64,000 bases of DNA from Bacillus crepusculi (GCF_014764715.1 NZ_JACXXE010000001.1:124001-188000); one strand, 5' to 3'. Positions 11,415 to 21,064 are shown, numbered from the stretch's first letter. Notes: a model not told the origin generated them from the sequence alone. Made by a program: numbers and translations.

Positions 11415-12644
11415 ATGGTCAAAGAAAGAAGCTTTATTCATCATTCATTAAACAAAGGCGAAGATGGGCAGAAAAATCTGTTGTGGAAAAAAGAGGCGAA
11501 TGATCGAATTTCAGAGCATAGACAAAGAGATCTTGTGATCAACGTTACAAATGGCGAAAAAAAGCCAGTAGCAGGTATAGAGGTTGAAATAAAGCAAATC
11601 AGACATGAATTTGCATTTGGTTCAGCGATGAATGACCAAGTGTTATTTAATCAACAATATGCTGATTTTTTCGTGAAATATTTTAATTGGGCTGTTTTTG
11701 AAAATGAGGCAAAATGGTATGCGAATGAGCCGGAAAGAGGGAAAATCACCTACGAAAAAGCAGATGCGATGCTGAACTTTGCAGATAGACATCAACTTCC
11801 AGTGAGGGGTCACGCTTTATTTTGGGAGGTAGAGGATGCGAATCCAAGCTGGCTGAGGTCACTGCCGAATCATGAAGTGTATGAAGCCATGAAAAGGCGG
11901 CTTGAGCATGCGGGCAATCATTTTAAGGGAAGATTCCGTCATTGGGATGTAAACAATGAAATGATGCATGGTTCATTTTTTAAAGACCGCTTTGGGAAAA
12001 ATATTTGGAAGTGGATGTATGAAGAAACGAAAAAAATTGACCCTCAAGCATTATTGTTTGTGAATGATTATAATGTGATCTCATATGGTGAGCACCATGC
12101 TTATAAAGCGCATATCAATGAACTTCGTCAGTTAGGCGCACCTGTTGAGGCAATTGGTGTTCAAGGACATTTTGGAGAACGGGTCGATCCAGTCATTGTA
12201 AAAGAGAGGCTCGATGTGCTTGCTGAGCTTGGTCTCCCTATTTGGGTCACAGAGTACGACTCTGTTCAGCCAGACGCTAATAGAAGAGCGGATAACCTAG
12301 AGGCTTTATATCGCGTTGCATTTAGTCATCCTGTCGTAAAAGGAGTGCTAATGTGGGGATTTTGGGCAGGTGCCCATTGGAGAGGGGAGCATGCGGCCAT
12401 CGTTAATTATGATTGGTCTTTAAATGAAGCAGGCAGGCGTTATGAAAAGCTTCTAAATGAGTGGACGACACAAAAAGTTGAAAAAACAGATGCTAATGGC
12501 AATGTGACATGTCCAGCATTTCACGGCACATATGAAATTCGAATCGGTAAAGAAAGTAAAGTGTTAAAACAGCAGACAATTGAACTTGATTCAAATGAAC
12601 AAACACCGCTTCAACTAGATGTGATCGTACCTGTAGAAGGATAG
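11415..12644 (+). CDS. GH10 endo-1,4-beta-xylanase-like enzyme, no signal peptide
   Basis: Family GH10 fold with the acid/base in HWDVNNEM (Glu182) and the nucleophile in PIWVTEYD (Glu280). Canonical GH10 enzymes read WDVVNEA and ITELD, so this is a divergent member. The N-terminal 65 residues (RDLVINVTNGEKKPVAGIEV then HEFAFGSAMN) resemble the entrance of plant-type GH10 proteins. ATG 11415 follows AAGGGTG with 7-base spacing. The 409 aa product starts with a hydrophilic sequence, MVKERSFIHH, and has no export signal. Substrate is probably xylan or a related glycan. It sits 18 bp before the mannanase gene. Confidence 0.85.
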   Translation: MVKERSFIHHSLNKGEDGQKNLLWKKEANDRISEHRQRDLVINVTNGEKKPVAGIEVEIKQIRHEFAFGSAMNDQVLFNQQYADFFVKYFNWAVFENEAKWYANEPERGKITYEKADAMLNFADRHQLPVRGHALFWEVEDANPSWLRSLPNHEVYEAMKRRLEHAGNHFKGRFRHWDVNNEMMHGSFFKDRFGKNIWKWMYEETKKIDPQALLFVNDYNVISYGEHHAYKAHINELRQLGAPVEAIGVQGHFGERVDPVIVKERLDVLAELGLPIWVTEYDSVQPDANRRADNLEALYRVAFSHPVVKGVLMWGFWAGAHWRGEHAAIVNYDWSLNEAGRRYEKLLNEWTTQKVEKTDANGNVTCPAFHGTYEIRIGKESKVLKQQTIELDSNEQTPLQLDVIVPVEG

Positions 12645-12662
12645 ATTGTGAGGAGAGTTTAA

Positions 12663-13793
12663 ATGAAGAAATGGACTCAAAGGGTGTCTTGTTTTATCCT
12701 GCTGATCGCTGTATGGGCAGGCTGGCTTTCTCTTACCGTAAAAGCCGCCTCCTATGTACAAACATCTGGTACCCATTTTTTGTTGAACAATCACCCATTT
12801 TACTTCGCTGGCACAAATAATTACTATTTCCATTACAAATCAAAAAAGATGGTAGATGCTGTGTTCGATGATATGAAGGCAATGAATTTAAAGGTCATAC
12901 GTATTTGGGGATTTCACGACGGGGTCCCTCAAGAAAACTCAGTCTTACAATCTAGTCCTGGGGTTTATGAAGAATCAGGTTTTCAAAAACTAGATTATGC
13001 GATTTATAAAGCGGGGCAGGAAGGGATAAAGCTTGTCATTCCACTAGTGAACAACTGGGATGATTTTGGCGGGATGAATCAATACGTGAAGTGGTTCCAG
13101 GCAGGATCACATGATGCCTTTTATACAGATCCTCGTATTAAAAATGCTTACAAAAATTATGTGCGCTATGTTTTAGAGAGAACCAATACGTACACAGGTG
13201 TTCAATATAAAGATGACCCTGCTATTATGACATGGGAGCTTGCCAATGAGCCGCGTGTGCAGTCTGATCCTACAGGAAATCTATTAGTAAACTGGGCAAA
13301 TGAAATGAGTACATGGATCAAATCGATTGATCGGCACCATCTTGTCGCAGTAGGAGATGAAGGATTCTTTCGTATTGAAGGTCATGAAGATTGGCTGTAC
13401 AGGGGCGGAGAAGGTGTTGATTGGGATCGTTTGACGGCTCTTCCGAACATCGATTATGGAACCTATCATTTATACCCGGATCATTGGAACAAATCAGCTC
13501 TCTGGGGAGTGAAATGGATTGAAGACCATATCGCCCGCGGAAAGGCGCTAGGAAAGCCTGTTGTGCTAGAAGAGTTTGGCTATCAAAATCAATCAGCTCG
13601 TCTGGATATATACAGAAGCTGGCTCACGACCGTTGAACGACTTGGAGGGGCAGGCAGTCAATTTTGGATTTTGACGAGTATTCAAGACGATGATACACTC
13701 TATCCTGATTATGACGGTTTCCGCATCATAAAGGGGAGCAGTGAGGCAGCTCTCATCAGTGAACATGCCAAAAGAATGAATGAAAAAAACTGA
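12663..13793 (+). CDS. Secreted GH5 beta-mannanase (GH5_7-like)
   Basis: Endo-beta-1,4-mannanase-like protein of 376 aa. It has a classic signal peptide: basic MKKWTQR, a hydrophobic core to about residue 26, and a VKA-A cleavage site near residues 27-29. Catalytic residues are Glu196 in WELANEPR and Glu304 in VLEEFG, with the conserved TYHLYPDHW between them. The N-terminal FAGTNNYYF is typical of subfamily 7. It is the only one of the four glycosidases here with a visible signal. The ribosome binding site GAGGAGAG is well placed. No terminator follows until the hairpins inside the rimP leader, so the block may depend on those for 3' ends. Confidence 0.9.
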   Translation: MKKWTQRVSCFILLIAVWAGWLSLTVKAASYVQTSGTHFLLNNHPFYFAGTNNYYFHYKSKKMVDAVFDDMKAMNLKVIRIWGFHDGVPQENSVLQSSPGVYEESGFQKLDYAIYKAGQEGIKLVIPLVNNWDDFGGMNQYVKWFQAGSHDAFYTDPRIKNAYKNYVRYVLERTNTYTGVQYKDDPAIMTWELANEPRVQSDPTGNLLVNWANEMSTWIKSIDRHHLVAVGDEGFFRIEGHEDWLYRGGEGVDWDRLTALPNIDYGTYHLYPDHWNKSALWGVKWIEDHIARGKALGKPVVLEEFGYQNQSARLDIYRSWLTTVERLGGAGSQFWILTSIQDDDTLYPDYDGFRIIKGSSEAALISEHAKRMNEKN

Positions 13794-13823
13794 TCCCTAG
13801 TGCCCGTATATAAGGAACTTCAT

Positions 13824-13852
13824 TTGCATAAAAAAAATGGATATGGTATAGT
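13824..13852 (+). promoter_or_regulatory. Sigma-A promoter of the rimP-nusA-infB operon
   Basis: TTGCAT (13824-13829), a 17-base spacer and TATAGT (13847-13852). Transcription should begin near 13859, giving a leader of about 175 bases before rimP. Confidence 0.85.
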
Positions 13853-13858
13853 TTTTAT

Positions 13859-14033
13859 GGAAATGCTAACGATTACCGAGACAAGAGTGGGGAAACCCGC
13901 TCTTTTGTATTGAACAGGCAATTTTTGTCTCGACATTATTCATCCGTTTTCTGCTCCCCCTGCTCACATAAAGCAGGGTTTTTATGCAGAATGATTGATA
14001 AGAGCGTTTATCGAAAGCACAAGGAGGAAGAGA
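13859..14033 (+). promoter_or_regulatory. Structured rimP operon leader with two terminator-like hairpins
   Basis: Hairpin 1 has arms AAGAGTGGG / CCCGCTCTT (13883-13904) with a GAAA tetraloop and then TTTT. It is enclosed by a long-range helix CGAGAC (13877-13882) with GTCTCG (13927-13932), extendable by AA/TT. Hairpin 2 is CCCTGCT / AGCAGGG (13958-13978) followed by TTTTT, a stronger intrinsic terminator. The first CTGCT at 13951-13955 could compete for the same AGCAG arm. In B. subtilis this operon is known to be autoregulated by NusA-dependent termination in its leader. The structures seen here fit that, but which one is the regulated terminator is inference. Confidence 0.65.
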
Positions 14034-14507
14034 ATGAGCAAAAAAGTAGTGGATGTCGTAAGCGAAATGGTACAGCCAATTTTAGATGGCTTACAGCTTG
14101 AACTCGTTGATGTTGAATTTGTCAAAGAGGGTCAAAACTGGTTCCTTCGCGTGTTTATTGACTCTGATAAAGGCGTCGATATCGAAGAGTGTGCCAAAGT
14201 GAGCGAAGCCTTGAGCGAAAAGCTTGATGAGGCAGATCCGATTAGCCAAAACTACTTTCTTGAAGTGTCCTCTCCTGGAGCGGAGCGCCCATTAAAGAAA
14301 AAAGCTGATTTTGAAAAAGCACTTGGAAAAAATGTTTTCATGAAAACATATGAACCAATTGATGGTGAAAAAGCGTTTGAAGGTGAGCTTACAAGCTTTG
14401 ATGGTGAGATTGCAACAGTGACAGTGAAGATCAAGACAAGAAAGAAAGAGATCAATATTCCATATGAAAAAATAGCGAACGCAAGATTAGCAGTTTCGTT
14501 CAATTAA
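14034..14507 (+). CDS. rimP: Ribosome maturation factor RimP
   Basis: Assists assembly of the 30S subunit. ATG 14034 ([13 protein letters not shown]) follows AAGGAGGAAG at 14021-14030 and gives 157 aa, normal for the family; the 13995 frame opening lacks a site. The N-terminal alpha-beta domain contains [12 protein letters not shown] and [14 protein letters not shown], the linker carries [14 protein letters not shown], and an SH3-like barrel follows from about residue 85. It is the first gene of the nusA-infB operon and lies downstream of a structured leader. Confidence 0.95.
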   Translation: MSKKVVDVVSEMVQPILDGLQLELVDVEFVKEGQNWFLRVFIDSDKGVDIEECAKVSEALSEKLDEADPISQNYFLEVSSPGAERPLKKKADFEKALGKNVFMKTYEPIDGEKAFEGELTSFDGEIATVTVKIKTRKKEINIPYEKIANARLAVSFN

Positions 14508-14539
14508 CCTTTCCATTGATATAAGGGGGAACCATAAAA

Positions 14540-15655
14540 ATGAGTAGTGAGTTGTTAGATGCCCTGACTGTTCTTGAGAAAGAGAAGGGTATTAGTAAAG
14601 AAATTATTATTGAAGCGATAGAAGCTGCACTCATTTCTGCATATAAGCGTAATTTTAATCAAGCGCAAAATGTTCGTGTTGATTTAAACCGTGAAACGGG
14701 AACGATTCGTGTATTTGCAAGAAAAGATGTTGTAGATGAAGTGTATGATTCTCGCCTTGAAATCTCTATAGATGATGCAGTCAGCATCAACCCGAATTAC
14801 GTCGTAGGTGACGTCGTGGAGATTGAAGTCACACCAAAAGATTTCGGACGCATTGCAGCTCAGACAGCAAAACAAGTTGTCACGCAGCGAGTGAGAGAAG
14901 CAGAGCGAGGAGTAATCTACACTGAGTTTATCGATCGCGAAGAAGACATTATGACGGGAATCGTTCAGCGAATTGACAGTAAATTCATTTACGTGTCACT
15001 TGGCAAAATCGAAGCCCTTCTTCCGGTCAATGAACAAATGCCTAATGAAGACTACAAACCACATGACCGTATTAAAGTATTCATTACAAAAGTAGAAAAA
15101 ACAACGAAAGGACCACAAATTTATGTGTCAAGAACACATCCAGGTCTTTTAAAGCGTTTATTTGAAATTGAAGTGCCAGAAATTTATGATGGTACTGTAG
15201 AGCTTAAATCGGTTGCTAGAGAAGCTGGGGACCGTTCTAAAATATCTGTTCGCACAGATGATCCTGATGTTGATCCAGTTGGTTCTTGTGTTGGGCCAAA
15301 AGGTCAGCGTGTACAAGCAATTGTCAATGAACTAAAAGGCGAAAAAATTGACATTGTCCACTGGTCTAATGATCCAGTTGAATTTGTTGCCAATGCGTTG
15401 AGCCCATCAAAAGTGCTTGATGTGATTGTGAATGAAGAAGATAAGGCGACAACAGTCATTGTCCCTGATTATCAGCTATCATTAGCCATTGGGAAAAGAG
15501 GTCAAAATGCGCGCCTTGCAGCGAAGCTGACTAGCTGGAAGATTGACATTAAAAGCGAAACAGATGCAAGGGAGCTCGGTATTTTCCCAAGAACTGAAGA
15601 CTCTGAATCTCTTTTCTTAGAGGCTGAACCAGTAGCTGAGGAATCTGACGAATAA
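14540..15655 (+). CDS. nusA: Transcription termination/antitermination factor NusA
   Basis: Binds RNA polymerase and nascent RNA to control pausing and termination. The 371 aa product has the N-terminal polymerase-binding domain (residues 1-125), an S1 domain (about 133-200, EEDIMTGIVQRIDSKFIYVSLGK) and two KH domains (DPVGSCVGPKGQRVQAI near 250 and LAIGKRGQNARLAAKL near 315). It has no C-terminal acidic repeats, as usual for Firmicutes. It lies 32 bp after rimP with ribosome binding site AAGGGGGA. It probably acts on the leader of its own operon. Confidence 0.98.
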   Translation: MSSELLDALTVLEKEKGISKEIIIEAIEAALISAYKRNFNQAQNVRVDLNRETGTIRVFARKDVVDEVYDSRLEISIDDAVSINPNYVVGDVVEIEVTPKDFGRIAAQTAKQVVTQRVREAERGVIYTEFIDREEDIMTGIVQRIDSKFIYVSLGKIEALLPVNEQMPNEDYKPHDRIKVFITKVEKTTKGPQIYVSRTHPGLLKRLFEIEVPEIYDGTVELKSVAREAGDRSKISVRTDDPDVDPVGSCVGPKGQRVQAIVNELKGEKIDIVHWSNDPVEFVANALSPSKVLDVIVNEEDKATTVIVPDYQLSLAIGKRGQNARLAAKLTSWKIDIKSETDARELGIFPRTEDSESLFLEAEPVAEESDE

Positions 15656-15670
15656 GAGGTGATATAAAAG

Positions 15671-15955
15671 GTGAAAAGCCGAAAAAAAATCCCGCTTAGA
15701 AAATGCGTCGTGACGGGAGAAATGAAGCCAAAGAAAGAGCTAATTCGTGTTGTTCGTTCTAAAGAAGGTGAAGTGTCTGTTGACGCAACCGGAAAGATGA
15801 ACGGGCGCGGAGCTTACCTTTCTCTCGATAAAGAAACCATTCTTGCGGCAAAGAACAAACGCAGTTTACAGCAGCAGTTTCAGACACAGATTGACGAACA
15901 CATATTTGAAGAATTACTAGAACTAGCTGAAAAGGTGAAAAAACCAAATGACTGA
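15671..15955 (+). CDS. ylxR: YlxR family RNA-binding protein
   Basis: Small basic protein of 94 aa encoded between nusA and the L7Ae-family gene in Firmicutes. GTG 15671 follows AAAAGG closely. The family signature is [23 protein letters not shown] near the start and GRGAYLS near residue 46. YlxR proteins have an RNA-binding surface and are linked to control of RNase P and gene expression, but the exact role is not clear from sequence. Its end overlaps rplGB by 8 bases, implying translational coupling. Confidence 0.92.
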   Translation: MKSRKKIPLRKCVVTGEMKPKKELIRVVRSKEGEVSVDATGKMNGRGAYLSLDKETILAAKNKRSLQQQFQTQIDEHIFEELLELAEKVKKPND

Positions 15956-16250
15956 ATCTAAGTGGTATCCTTTGCTTGGTCTAGCAAATCGAGCTCGTAA
16001 AGTCGTGTCAGGAGAAGATCTAGTGATCAAAGAAGTTAGACATGCGCGTGCTAAACTGGTTCTTCTTGCAGCAGATGCCTCGCCGAACACAGAAAAAAAG
16101 GTATCTGACAAATGCAAATTTTATAATGTTCCGGTTAGAAAAATTGAAGACCGTTCCGTTCTCGGACGTTCTATTGGGAAAGAAGCTCGCGTAGTTGTCG
16201 CTGTCACTGACCAAGGCTTCGCTAAGAAGCTTATAAGCTTGCTCGATTAA
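15948..16250 (+). CDS. rplGB: L7Ae/YlxQ family K-turn RNA-binding ribosomal protein
   Basis: One-hundred-residue protein of the L7Ae/L30e/S12e/Gadd45 fold (YlxQ). Members bind kink-turn RNA motifs. The stretch [35 protein letters not shown] is characteristic. It overlaps ylxR and lies 19 bp before infB. B. subtilis carries a paralogue near rpsL, and ribosomal association has been suggested for this family. The identification rests on fold motifs and synteny. Confidence 0.94.
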   Translation: MTESKWYPLLGLANRARKVVSGEDLVIKEVRHARAKLVLLAADASPNTEKKVSDKCKFYNVPVRKIEDRSVLGRSIGKEARVVVAVTDQGFAKKLISLLD

Positions 16251-16269
16251 TTTATTTGGGGGTGAACGA

Positions 16270-18387
16270 ATGGCTAAAGTGAGAGTATATGAATACGCAA
16301 AAGCCATAGATGTTTCAAGTAAAGATATTATAGCAGCGCTTAAGGATATGAACGTTGAAGTGAACAACCACATGGCGACGCTTGAAGACGACACTGTGAA
16401 AAAGCTAGACGCTATCTACAAAAAAGCCAAAGCAAAAGAGACAGCTAACGAGAAACCCACAGAACAAAAAAAACAATCATCTAACAAAATCAATGATAGA
16501 AAGAAGAATGACGTGCAGAATAATCAATTTAATAAAAACAAAAAAAACAACAACCAAAATAAAAACAAAAACAAACGTGGCGGCAACAAACAGCAGCATC
16601 AGCAAGCTAGACCTGTGAAGCCTAAAAAAGAGCTTCCTGAAAAAATTGAATTTACAAATTCAATGACAGTTGGTCAGCTTGCCGAAGAGCTTGGAAAAGA
16701 ATCCGCTGAAATCATCAAGAAGCTGATGATGCTTGGTGTGATGGCAACTATTAACCAAGAGCTTGATAAAGATACAGTTGAATTAATCGCTTCTGAATAT
16801 GGTGTTCCAGTAGAGGAAGTCATCATTTTAGAAGAAACTGAACTTGAAAAGTATGAAGTTGAAGATAAAGAAGAAGATATGCAAGTACGCCCTCCAGTTG
16901 TGACGATCATGGGACACGTTGACCACGGGAAAACAACCCTTCTTGACAGCATTCGTAAAACGAAAGTCGTTGAAGGCGAAGCTGGTGGAATCACGCAGCA
17001 TATCGGTGCATACCAAATTGAAGAAAACGGCAAGAAAATCACGTTCCTTGATACACCTGGACACGCAGCATTCACAACGATGCGTGCACGTGGTGCCGAG
17101 GTTACTGATACAACAATTCTCGTCGTTGCAGCAGATGATGGTGTGATGCCGCAAACGATTGAAGCCATTAACCATGCGAAAGCAGCAGAGGTGCCAATCA
17201 TTGTCGCTGTCAATAAAATTGACAAACCAACAGCGAACCCTGACCGTGTGATGCAAGAATTAACGGAGCATGGTCTAGTACCAGAAGCTTGGGGCGGCGA
17301 AACGATCTTCGTTCCACTATCTGCAAAAACAGGTGAAGGCATCGATGAACTGATCGAAATGATTCTTCTTGTCAGCGAAGTTGGAGAACTGAAAGCCAAC
17401 CCAAATCGTGCGGCAAAAGGGACTGTCATCGAAGCTGAGCTTGATAAAGGAAGAGGATCTGTTGCAACCCTTCTTGTTCAAACTGGTACACTTCATGTAG
17501 GTGACCCAATCGTTGTCGGAAATACATTTGGCCGTGTACGTGCAATGGTCAATGACGTCGGACGCCGCGTGAAAACAGCAGGACCATCTACACCTGTTGA
17601 AATCACTGGCTTAAATGATGTACCAAATGCGGGCGATCAGTTCCTCGTATTCAAAGACGAAAAAACAGCTCGTCAAGTGGGTGAGGCGCGTGCTTCAAAA
17701 CAGCTTGATGAACAGCGTTCAGACAAAGCAAAATTATCTCTAGATGACCTATTTGAGCAAATCAAACAAGGCGAAGTGAAAGATATCAACCTGATCGTGA
17801 AAGCAGACGTACAAGGCTCTGCTGAAGCACTGACGGCAGCTCTTCAAAAAATTGAAGTAGAAGGCGTAAAAGTGAAAATCATCCATACGGGTGTTGGAGC
17901 GATTACAGAATCTGATATCATTTTAGCAAGTGCTTCTAATGCGATCGTGATCGGATTTAACGTACGTCCTGATGGAAATGCGAAGAGCACAGCTGAAACG
18001 GAGAACGTAGATATCCGCTTACACCGCATTATTTATAAAGTCATCGATGAAATTGAAGCTGCGATGAAAGGGATGCTTGACCCTGAATATGAAGAAAAAG
18101 TCATTGGTCAAGTTGAAGTTCGTCAAACGTTCAAAGTATCTAAAATCGGTACAATTGCTGGTGGCTATGTTACTGAAGGAACGATTACAAGAGATAGTGG
18201 TATCCGATTAATTCGTGATGGTGTCGTCATTTTCGAAGGTGAAGTCGACGTATTAAAACGATTCAAAGATGACGTGAAAGAAGTTTCACAAGGCTATGAA
18301 TGTGGTATTACCATTAAGAAATACAATGATATCCGTGAAGGTGATGTTCTAGAATCCTTCGTTATGCAAGAAATCGAAAGAAAATGA
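16270..18387 (+). CDS. infB: Translation initiation factor IF-2
   Basis: GTPase that brings initiator tRNA to the ribosome. In the 705 aa product the N-terminal IF2_N domain (about residues 3-55) is followed by a K/N/Q-rich low-complexity linker (60-120) and a second IF2_N domain (about 128-180). The GTPase domain has GHVDHGKTT near 216, DTPGHAAF near 262 and NKID near 316. Beta-barrel domains II and IV surround domain III and end in [16 protein letters not shown]. The stop overlaps ylxP by an ATGA junction. Length and domains are normal for Bacillus. Confidence 0.98.
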   Translation: MAKVRVYEYAKAIDVSSKDIIAALKDMNVEVNNHMATLEDDTVKKLDAIYKKAKAKETANEKPTEQKKQSSNKINDRKKNDVQNNQFNKNKKNNNQNKNKNKRGGNKQQHQQARPVKPKKELPEKIEFTNSMTVGQLAEELGKESAEIIKKLMMLGVMATINQELDKDTVELIASEYGVPVEEVIILEETELEKYEVEDKEEDMQVRPPVVTIMGHVDHGKTTLLDSIRKTKVVEGEAGGITQHIGAYQIEENGKKITFLDTPGHAAFTTMRARGAEVTDTTILVVAADDGVMPQTIEAINHAKAAEVPIIVAVNKIDKPTANPDRVMQELTEHGLVPEAWGGETIFVPLSAKTGEGIDELIEMILLVSEVGELKANPNRAAKGTVIEAELDKGRGSVATLLVQTGTLHVGDPIVVGNTFGRVRAMVNDVGRRVKTAGPSTPVEITGLNDVPNAGDQFLVFKDEKTARQVGEARASKQLDEQRSDKAKLSLDDLFEQIKQGEVKDINLIVKADVQGSAEALTAALQKIEVEGVKVKIIHTGVGAITESDIILASASNAIVIGFNVRPDGNAKSTAETENVDIRLHRIIYKVIDEIEAAMKGMLDPEYEEKVIGQVEVRQTFKVSKIGTIAGGYVTEGTITRDSGIRLIRDGVVIFEGEVDVLKRFKDDVKEVSQGYECGITIKKYNDIREGDVLESFVMQEIERK

Positions 18388-18662
18388 TCGGTTATACCGA
18401 ATGTGAGTGCATCATTTATGATGCATCCTCACTGAAGGAAAAACGTGCGGTTCTTCAGCGAATATTGACAAGAACGCGCCATAAATTCAATGTGACCATT
18501 GCTGAAATGGATTATCAGGATACATGGCAGCGTACATCAATTGGAATCGCCGTGATTTCCTCATCTCGGGTTCAAGTGGAAAAGGAACTTCAGCGTATAT
18601 TAAGCTTTATTGATTCTTTTCCTGAAATTGAACGAACGATCACGAAAACTGAGTGGTTTTAA
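18384..18662 (+). CDS. ylxP: YlxP (DUF503) family protein
   Basis: A 92 aa protein translationally coupled to infB through ATGA at 18384-18387. The DUF503 signature [45 protein letters not shown] is visible. It is conserved between infB and rbfA across Firmicutes, and context suggests a role in ribosome assembly or translation. No enzymatic motif is apparent. Confidence 0.93.
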
Positions 18663-18679
18663 TTAGAGGTGATAAGATC

Positions 18680-19030
18680 ATGAGTATGAGAGCAACCCGT
18701 GTGGGTGAGCAAATGAAAAAAGAATTGGGCGACATCCTTGGCAGAAAGCTGAAAGATCCAAGAATCGGCTTTTTGACTGTAACCGATGTCGAAGTGTCCG
18801 GTGATTTGCAAATTGCCAAAGTCTACATTTCTGTTCTTGGCGACGAGAAGAAAAGAGAGGAAACTTTAAAAGGCCTAGCAAAGGCTAAAGGGTATATCCG
18901 CTCTGAAATTGGCAATCGAATCAGACTTCGCAAAACACCAGAACTACACTTTGAATTCGATGAATCCGTTGATTACGGTAACCGAATTGAAAGCCTGATT
19001 GCTGAACTAAACACAAAAGATCACGAATAA
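18680..19030 (+). CDS. rbfA: Ribosome-binding factor A
   Basis: Thirty-S maturation factor that binds near 16S helix 44/45. ATG 18680 ([16 protein letters not shown]) follows AGAGGTGAT with proper spacing and gives 116 aa; the 18653 opening overlaps ylxP and lacks a site. KH-like fold stretches include [29 protein letters not shown] and [17 protein letters not shown]. It is the last gene before a terminator-like hairpin. Confidence 0.97.
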
Positions 19031-19042
19031 GACGTTGAAATA

Positions 19043-19072
19043 AGGATAGGCGATGATCGTCTGTCCTTTTTC
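19043..19072 (+). terminator. Intrinsic terminator after rbfA
   Basis: AGGATAGGCGAT (19043-19054) and ATCGTCTGTCCT (19056-19067) pair with G-U wobbles. The innermost pairs must open to form a loop, and TTTTT follows directly. It lies 32 bp before truB, so readthrough into truB-ribC is possible. Confidence 0.7.
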
Positions 19073-19098
19073 ATCGTTTATGAAAGGAGAGAACGCAG

Positions 19099-20028
19099 AT
19101 GATACATGGTGTTCTTTTATTACATAAAGAAAGAGGAATGACCTCTCACGACTGTGTGTTCAAAGTAAGAAAGATACTGCACACAAAAAAAGTCGGACAT
19201 ACAGGAACCCTCGATCCAGAGGTATCAGGTGTTTTGCCCATTTGTATTGGACGAGCGACAAAAATTGTGGAGTACTTAACAGATAAATCGAAAACGTATG
19301 ATGCAGAAATCACGATTGGCTTTTCTACGACGACAGAAGACCAAACAGGTGAAGTAGTAGAAGAAAAAAAGGTACAAAAACCGATGTCAGAAGAAGAAAT
19401 TGATGCTGCGCTGAAACAGTTTGAAGGAACCATTGAACAAATTCCTCCCATGTTTTCTGCTGTGAAAATTGGCGGGAAAAAGCTCTATGAATACGCGAGA
19501 GAAGGAATTGAAATTGAGCGGCCAAGCCGTGAGATTACGATTCACCGCATCGAGCGGACGACACCAGTCACATTTGAAGATGGCCATGTGTCATTCAGAT
19601 TCACCGTTCTGTGCTCAAAAGGAACGTATGTCAGAACCTTAGCGGTGGATATCGGGAAAAAATTAGGGTTCCCGGCTCATATGTCACACCTCATTCGCAC
19701 AGGGTCAGGTGACTTTACACTAGATGAATGTATCACCCTTGATGAGCTTCGTGATATGAGCGAGGAAGGAATGATAGATGAGCACCTTGTGCCGATCGAG
19801 CGTGCGCTCAATCATTTGCCGAAATGGGAGATAAATGATACATTAGCAAGTAAAGTGGAAAACGGTGCAGTCCTGCCAATGCCTGATGAATTTGCTCATT
19901 TTGCAGAGGAGGATCGTGTCGCTGTCTTTGCTCCTTCTGGCCGTTGTATGGCAATTTATATGAAGCATCCAACCAAGCAGAATCTGATGAAGCCGGCGAA
20001 GATCTTATCTCAGGACAAGCAATCTTAA
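19099..20028 (+). CDS. truB: tRNA pseudouridine-55 synthase
   Basis: Makes pseudouridine 55 in the T-loop of tRNA. The 309 aa product starts GVLLLHKERGMTSHDCV. The catalytic Asp is in GHTGTLDPEVSGVLP near residue 40, and LCSKGTYVRTLAVDIG lies near 173. A C-terminal PUA-like segment follows. Ribosome binding site AAAGGAGAG is well placed before ATG 19099. It is followed 18 bp later by ribC. Confidence 0.97.
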   Translation: MIHGVLLLHKERGMTSHDCVFKVRKILHTKKVGHTGTLDPEVSGVLPICIGRATKIVEYLTDKSKTYDAEITIGFSTTTEDQTGEVVEEKKVQKPMSEEEIDAALKQFEGTIEQIPPMFSAVKIGGKKLYEYAREGIEIERPSREITIHRIERTTPVTFEDGHVSFRFTVLCSKGTYVRTLAVDIGKKLGFPAHMSHLIRTGSGDFTLDECITLDELRDMSEEGMIDEHLVPIERALNHLPKWEINDTLASKVENGAVLPMPDEFAHFAEEDRVAVFAPSGRCMAIYMKHPTKQNLMKPAKILSQDKQS

Positions 20029-20046
20029 AGAAAAGGTGACCATCTC

Positions 20047-21012
20047 GTGAAGACTATACATATTTCACACCCACATACATTGAATCAAAAGGAACAACCC
20101 CCGTCTGTGATGGCTTTAGGGTATTTTGACGGTGTTCACCTCGGACATCAGAAGGTGATTGACGAAGCAAAAAGGATTGCGGAAAAAGAAGGATTGGCCT
20201 TAGCTGTCATGACCTTTCATCCGCATCCATCACATGTGCTACAAAAAGCACGTGAACCAAAAGACTTAATTACCCCGCTTGAGGATAAAATTGATTTTAT
20301 TGAAAAGCTCGGCGCTGATTATTTATACATTGTGCAATTCAGCGAAAGCTTTGCAGCGCTATCCCCTCAGGAGTTTGTGGATCAATATTTGGACGAACTG
20401 AATGTGAAGCATGCAGTAGCCGGTTTTGATTTTACGTTTGGCCGGTTTGGTGCAGGCACAATGGAAACGTTCGATGAATACGGGAAAGGGCGTATCGCGG
20501 CAACCATCGTGTCTAAGCTGTCTAATCAAGACCGGAAAGTCAGCTCTACCCTCATACGCTCCGCATTAAAAAATGGGGACGTTGAATATGTGAGTGAGCT
20601 TTTAGGAAAACCTTATCAGCTGCGCGGCATTGTCATCCATGGAGACAAACGCGGACGGACGATCGGCTTTCCGACAGCCAATGTCGGTTTATCTGCTGAA
20701 TACATTATTCCTCCAACCGGTGTATATGCAGTGAGAGCAGAAGTGAAGGGCAAAGTGTATGACGGCGTTTGTAATGTTGGCTATAAACCAACATTCTATG
20801 AAAAGCGTCCTGATCAGCCCGCCATTGAAGTGAATCTCTTTGATTTTAACGATGAAATTTATGGTGAACCGATTAAATTACAATGGTACAAGCGTATTCG
20901 CAGTGAACAAAAATTTAACGGAATCCAGGAATTAACGGCTCAAATTAGTCTAGATAAAGAAGAAGCGATTCAGTTTTTTCGAGATCAGCTCAATCAAACA
21001 AAAAAATCATAG
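20047..21012 (+). CDS. ribC: Bifunctional riboflavin kinase / FAD synthetase
   Basis: Converts riboflavin to FMN and FMN to FAD. The FAD synthetase (nucleotidyltransferase) domain covers about residues 15-180, with the ALGYFDGVHLGHQKVI motif near 23-38 and the SSTLIRSALKNGDV segment near 170. The riboflavin kinase domain follows with HGDKRGRTIGFPTANV near 200 and ends around 305. GTG 20047 follows AAAAGGTGACC. The 321 aa length is close to B. subtilis RibC. No FMN riboswitch is seen here. Confidence 0.97.
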   Translation: MKTIHISHPHTLNQKEQPPSVMALGYFDGVHLGHQKVIDEAKRIAEKEGLALAVMTFHPHPSHVLQKAREPKDLITPLEDKIDFIEKLGADYLYIVQFSESFAALSPQEFVDQYLDELNVKHAVAGFDFTFGRFGAGTMETFDEYGKGRIAATIVSKLSNQDRKVSSTLIRSALKNGDVEYVSELLGKPYQLRGIVIHGDKRGRTIGFPTANVGLSAEYIIPPTGVYAVRAEVKGKVYDGVCNVGYKPTFYEKRPDQPAIEVNLFDFNDEIYGEPIKLQWYKRIRSEQKFNGIQELTAQISLDKEEAIQFFRDQLNQTKKS

Positions 21013-21029
21013 AAAAATGGCTCTACCAT

Positions 21030-21058
21030 TTGCAAATTCAGCATATTTTTAGTATGAT
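21030..21058 (+). promoter_or_regulatory. Sigma-A promoter of rpsO
   Basis: TTGCAA (21030-21035), a 17-base spacer and TATGAT (21053-21058). The start site should be near 21065, leaving a leader of about 88 bases before rpsO. Confidence 0.85.
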
Positions 21059-21064
21059 AATTCC

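Noticed and set aside
13864-13877. CcpA operator in ATGCTAACGATTACC near the rimP promoter
   Set aside because: It departs from the cre consensus at two fixed positions and lies in the leader of a ribosome-assembly operon; insufficient support.
16674-17429. Long minus-strand open frame opposite infB
   Set aside because: It is a serine/threonine-rich shadow of the infB reading frame without a start site or family resemblance.
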